Origin: CBDUBH01 sp965365345 | GTDB lineage: Bacteria; Bacteroidota; Ignavibacteria; Ignavibacteriales; SURF-24 | DNA: 6,711 bases | Direction: 5' to 3' | Assembly (NCBI GenBank): GCA_965365345.1 | Contig: CBDUBH010000133.1 | Location: 1 to 6,711 of the forward strand | In this document: positions 6,242 to 6,711 of the stretch, one piece after another | How the letters are laid out: the number at the start of each line of letters is the position of its first letter | Numbering within the stretch: position 1 is the stretch's first letter | Made by a program: the position numbers and the translations under genes | The notes under the pieces: model-generated | Databases searched by the model: none | Seen by the model: the letters and a program-made list of their open reading frames with translations, nothing else | Told to the model about the DNA's origin: nothing

Positions 6242-6592
6242 TTACTTATTTTCTCTTTCTATAAATTCTTTTTTTCTTTCTTCGGCTAATTTAATTTCTC
6301 TTTGTGGAGTTTTTTGTGTTTTCTTCTGAAATCCGTTTGTAATAATAAATCTGTTTTCAGATTCAAAAAATCCCAGCAAACGAAAAATATCTCCCGAATA
6401 AATTATTCTTATTTCCCAAATGTCATTAGTATTCACTAATTTCTTGAAATATTGTTTTGGAACAATTCCGCTTTCTTCGACTAATTCTAATACCCAAGCG
6501 ATCTTTTGTGCTTGTTTTCCATTTAGACTGTCTAAGAATTCAATTGCCGGAATTTTACCGGATTTATTTTTATAAAAATCTATTTCTATCAT
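6242..6592 (-). CDS. RelE/HigB-like toxin, phage-derived Gp49-like (PF05973) family
   Basis: At 116 residues this is the usual length for the Gp49-like toxin family of type II toxin-antitoxin systems. Recognisable blocks are MIEIDFYKNKSGKIPAIEFL, the helix DSLNGKQAQKIAWVLELVEE, then VPKQYFKKLVNTNDIWEIRI, IFRLLGFF and the strongly conserved NGFQKKTQKTP near 86-96. By family knowledge such proteins are ribosome-dependent mRNA endonucleases that arrest growth; catalytic residues are not assigned with certainty here. The basic lysine/glutamate-rich tail (REIKLAEERKKEFIERENK) is also typical. It precedes its antitoxin by 12 nt. The start ATG at 6592-6590 lies only 4 nt after a promoter-like TAACTTTG element and has no good SD, so the message may be leaderless. 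It is the first gene of its cassette, about 67 nt inside the core site. No damage is visible. Confidence 0.9.
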   Translation of the reverse strand: MIEIDFYKNKSGKIPAIEFLDSLNGKQAQKIAWVLELVEESGIVPKQYFKKLVNTNDIWEIRIIYSGDIFRLLGFFESENRFIITNGFQKKTQKTPQREIKLAEERKKEFIERENK

Positions 6593-6596
6593 ATTC

Positions 6597-6627
6597 CAAA
6601 GTTAGCATTTTTGCTAACCTTTTGCAA
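6597..6627 (-). promoter_or_regulatory. higBA-type promoter with overlapping perfect palindrome
   Basis: On the minus strand a TTG (complement of 6625-6627) is followed after exactly 20 nt by TAACTTTG (complement of 6597-6604), matching the Bacteroidetes TTG-N(17-23)-TAnnTTTG promoter form. The palindrome GTTAGCA-TTTT-TGCTAAC (6601-6618) overlaps the -7 element and fills most of the spacer, an ideal place for repression by the XRE antitoxin or its complex. The -7 element lies so close to the ATG that transcription would begin at or next to the start codon. Confidence 0.65.
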
Positions 6628-6653
6628 TAGACTAATTTTTATTTCAAGAAAGC

Positions 6654-6711
6654 GTATAACGGTCTGCAGTTAACCCGCAGCCAAAATTTTAGATTATGAT
6701 TTATTAATTTG
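6654..6711 (-). other. attC: attC site, partial (R'/L' half only; rest off window)
   Basis: GTATAAC (6654-6660; minus-strand R' GTTATAC) is followed by the arm GCAGTTAACCCGCAGCC, identical to the L' arm of the attC at 2862-2989, and then by A/T-rich spacer. The partner arm should lie about 70-130 bp beyond the right edge. It belongs to a further upstream cassette whose gene is not visible. It supplies the 5' core site of the higBA-type cassette. Confidence 0.8.

Larger units (their letters stand above)
2069..6711 (-). mobile_element. Integron gene-cassette array (three complete cassettes, four attC sites)
   Basis: Genes alternate with related long palindromes that have attC architecture, and every gene reads in the direction expected for cassettes, with its own attC 3' of it. 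Taking the cut between G and TT of GTTRRRY, the cassettes are 6659-5804 (higBA-type pair, 856 bp), 5803-2868 (VIT/vWA protein, 2936 bp) and 2867-2075 (yefM-yoeB, 793 bp). In each, the first bases of the cassette (TTATACGC, TTAGGTAGC, TTAGGTTGT) are complementary to the R'' box of its own attC (GCGTATAA, GCTACCTAA, ACAACCTTA with one mismatch). This is expected if each was inserted as a circle. Promoters inside the toxin-antitoxin cassettes and strong similarity between attC arms resemble chromosomal (sedentary) integrons. The window shows no integrase or attI; orientation places them beyond 6711 if they exist. An integrase-less attC cluster is the alternative. Confidence 0.85.

Overview
This window is AT-rich, with extremely A+T-rich intergenic DNA. 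Three things point to the Bacteroidota/Chlorobiota/Ignavibacteriota (FCB) group: a secreted protein ending in a type IX secretion (T9SS) sorting domain, two promoter-like sites of the Bacteroidetes form TTG-N20-TAnnTTTG, and general codon use. An Ignavibacteria-like genome is my best guess, but nothing here proves the taxon. All supported genes are on the minus strand.

Right-hand two thirds (about 2069 to 6711): a run of integron gene cassettes. Long imperfect palindromes of 127-139 bp recur between the genes at 2069-2207, 2862-2989 and 5798-5924, and half of a fourth lies at 6654-6711. They have the architecture of integron attC sites: outer 7-base core sites of the GTTRRRY / RYYYAAC type, inner arms based on GCAGTTAACCCGCAGC, and two unpaired (extrahelical) bases, G and T, in one arm only. 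In all three complete cassettes the first bases of the cassette are complementary to the R'' box of its own attC, as recombination of a circular cassette requires. The cassettes, in reading order, are: (1) a toxin-first higBA-type toxin-antitoxin pair, about 856 bp; (2) a very large cassette of about 2936 bp with one gene for a secreted VIT/von Willebrand A protein with a T9SS C-terminal domain; (3) a yefM-yoeB toxin-antitoxin pair, about 793 bp. Each toxin-antitoxin cassette carries its own promoter overlapped by an operator-like palindrome. The large cassette has an SD sequence but almost no room for a promoter, so it probably depends on read-through from higBA. No integrase gene is in the window. 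By orientation it would lie beyond position 6711, unless this is an integrase-less attC cluster.

Left-hand third (1 to about 2068): the last recognisable attC (2069-2207) looks damaged. It is followed by about 750 bp with no convincing gene, apart from a possible decayed attC-like repeat at about 1701-1824. Then come a small secreted or anchored hypothetical protein (958-1308), an intrinsic terminator (827-856), palindromes that may be regulatory, and the 5' part of a two-pore-helix-type ion channel gene that runs off the left edge.

Working model: a secreted surface-type protein is carried as an unusually large integron cassette between two addiction-module cassettes. The toxin-antitoxin modules would stabilise the array and supply promoters.
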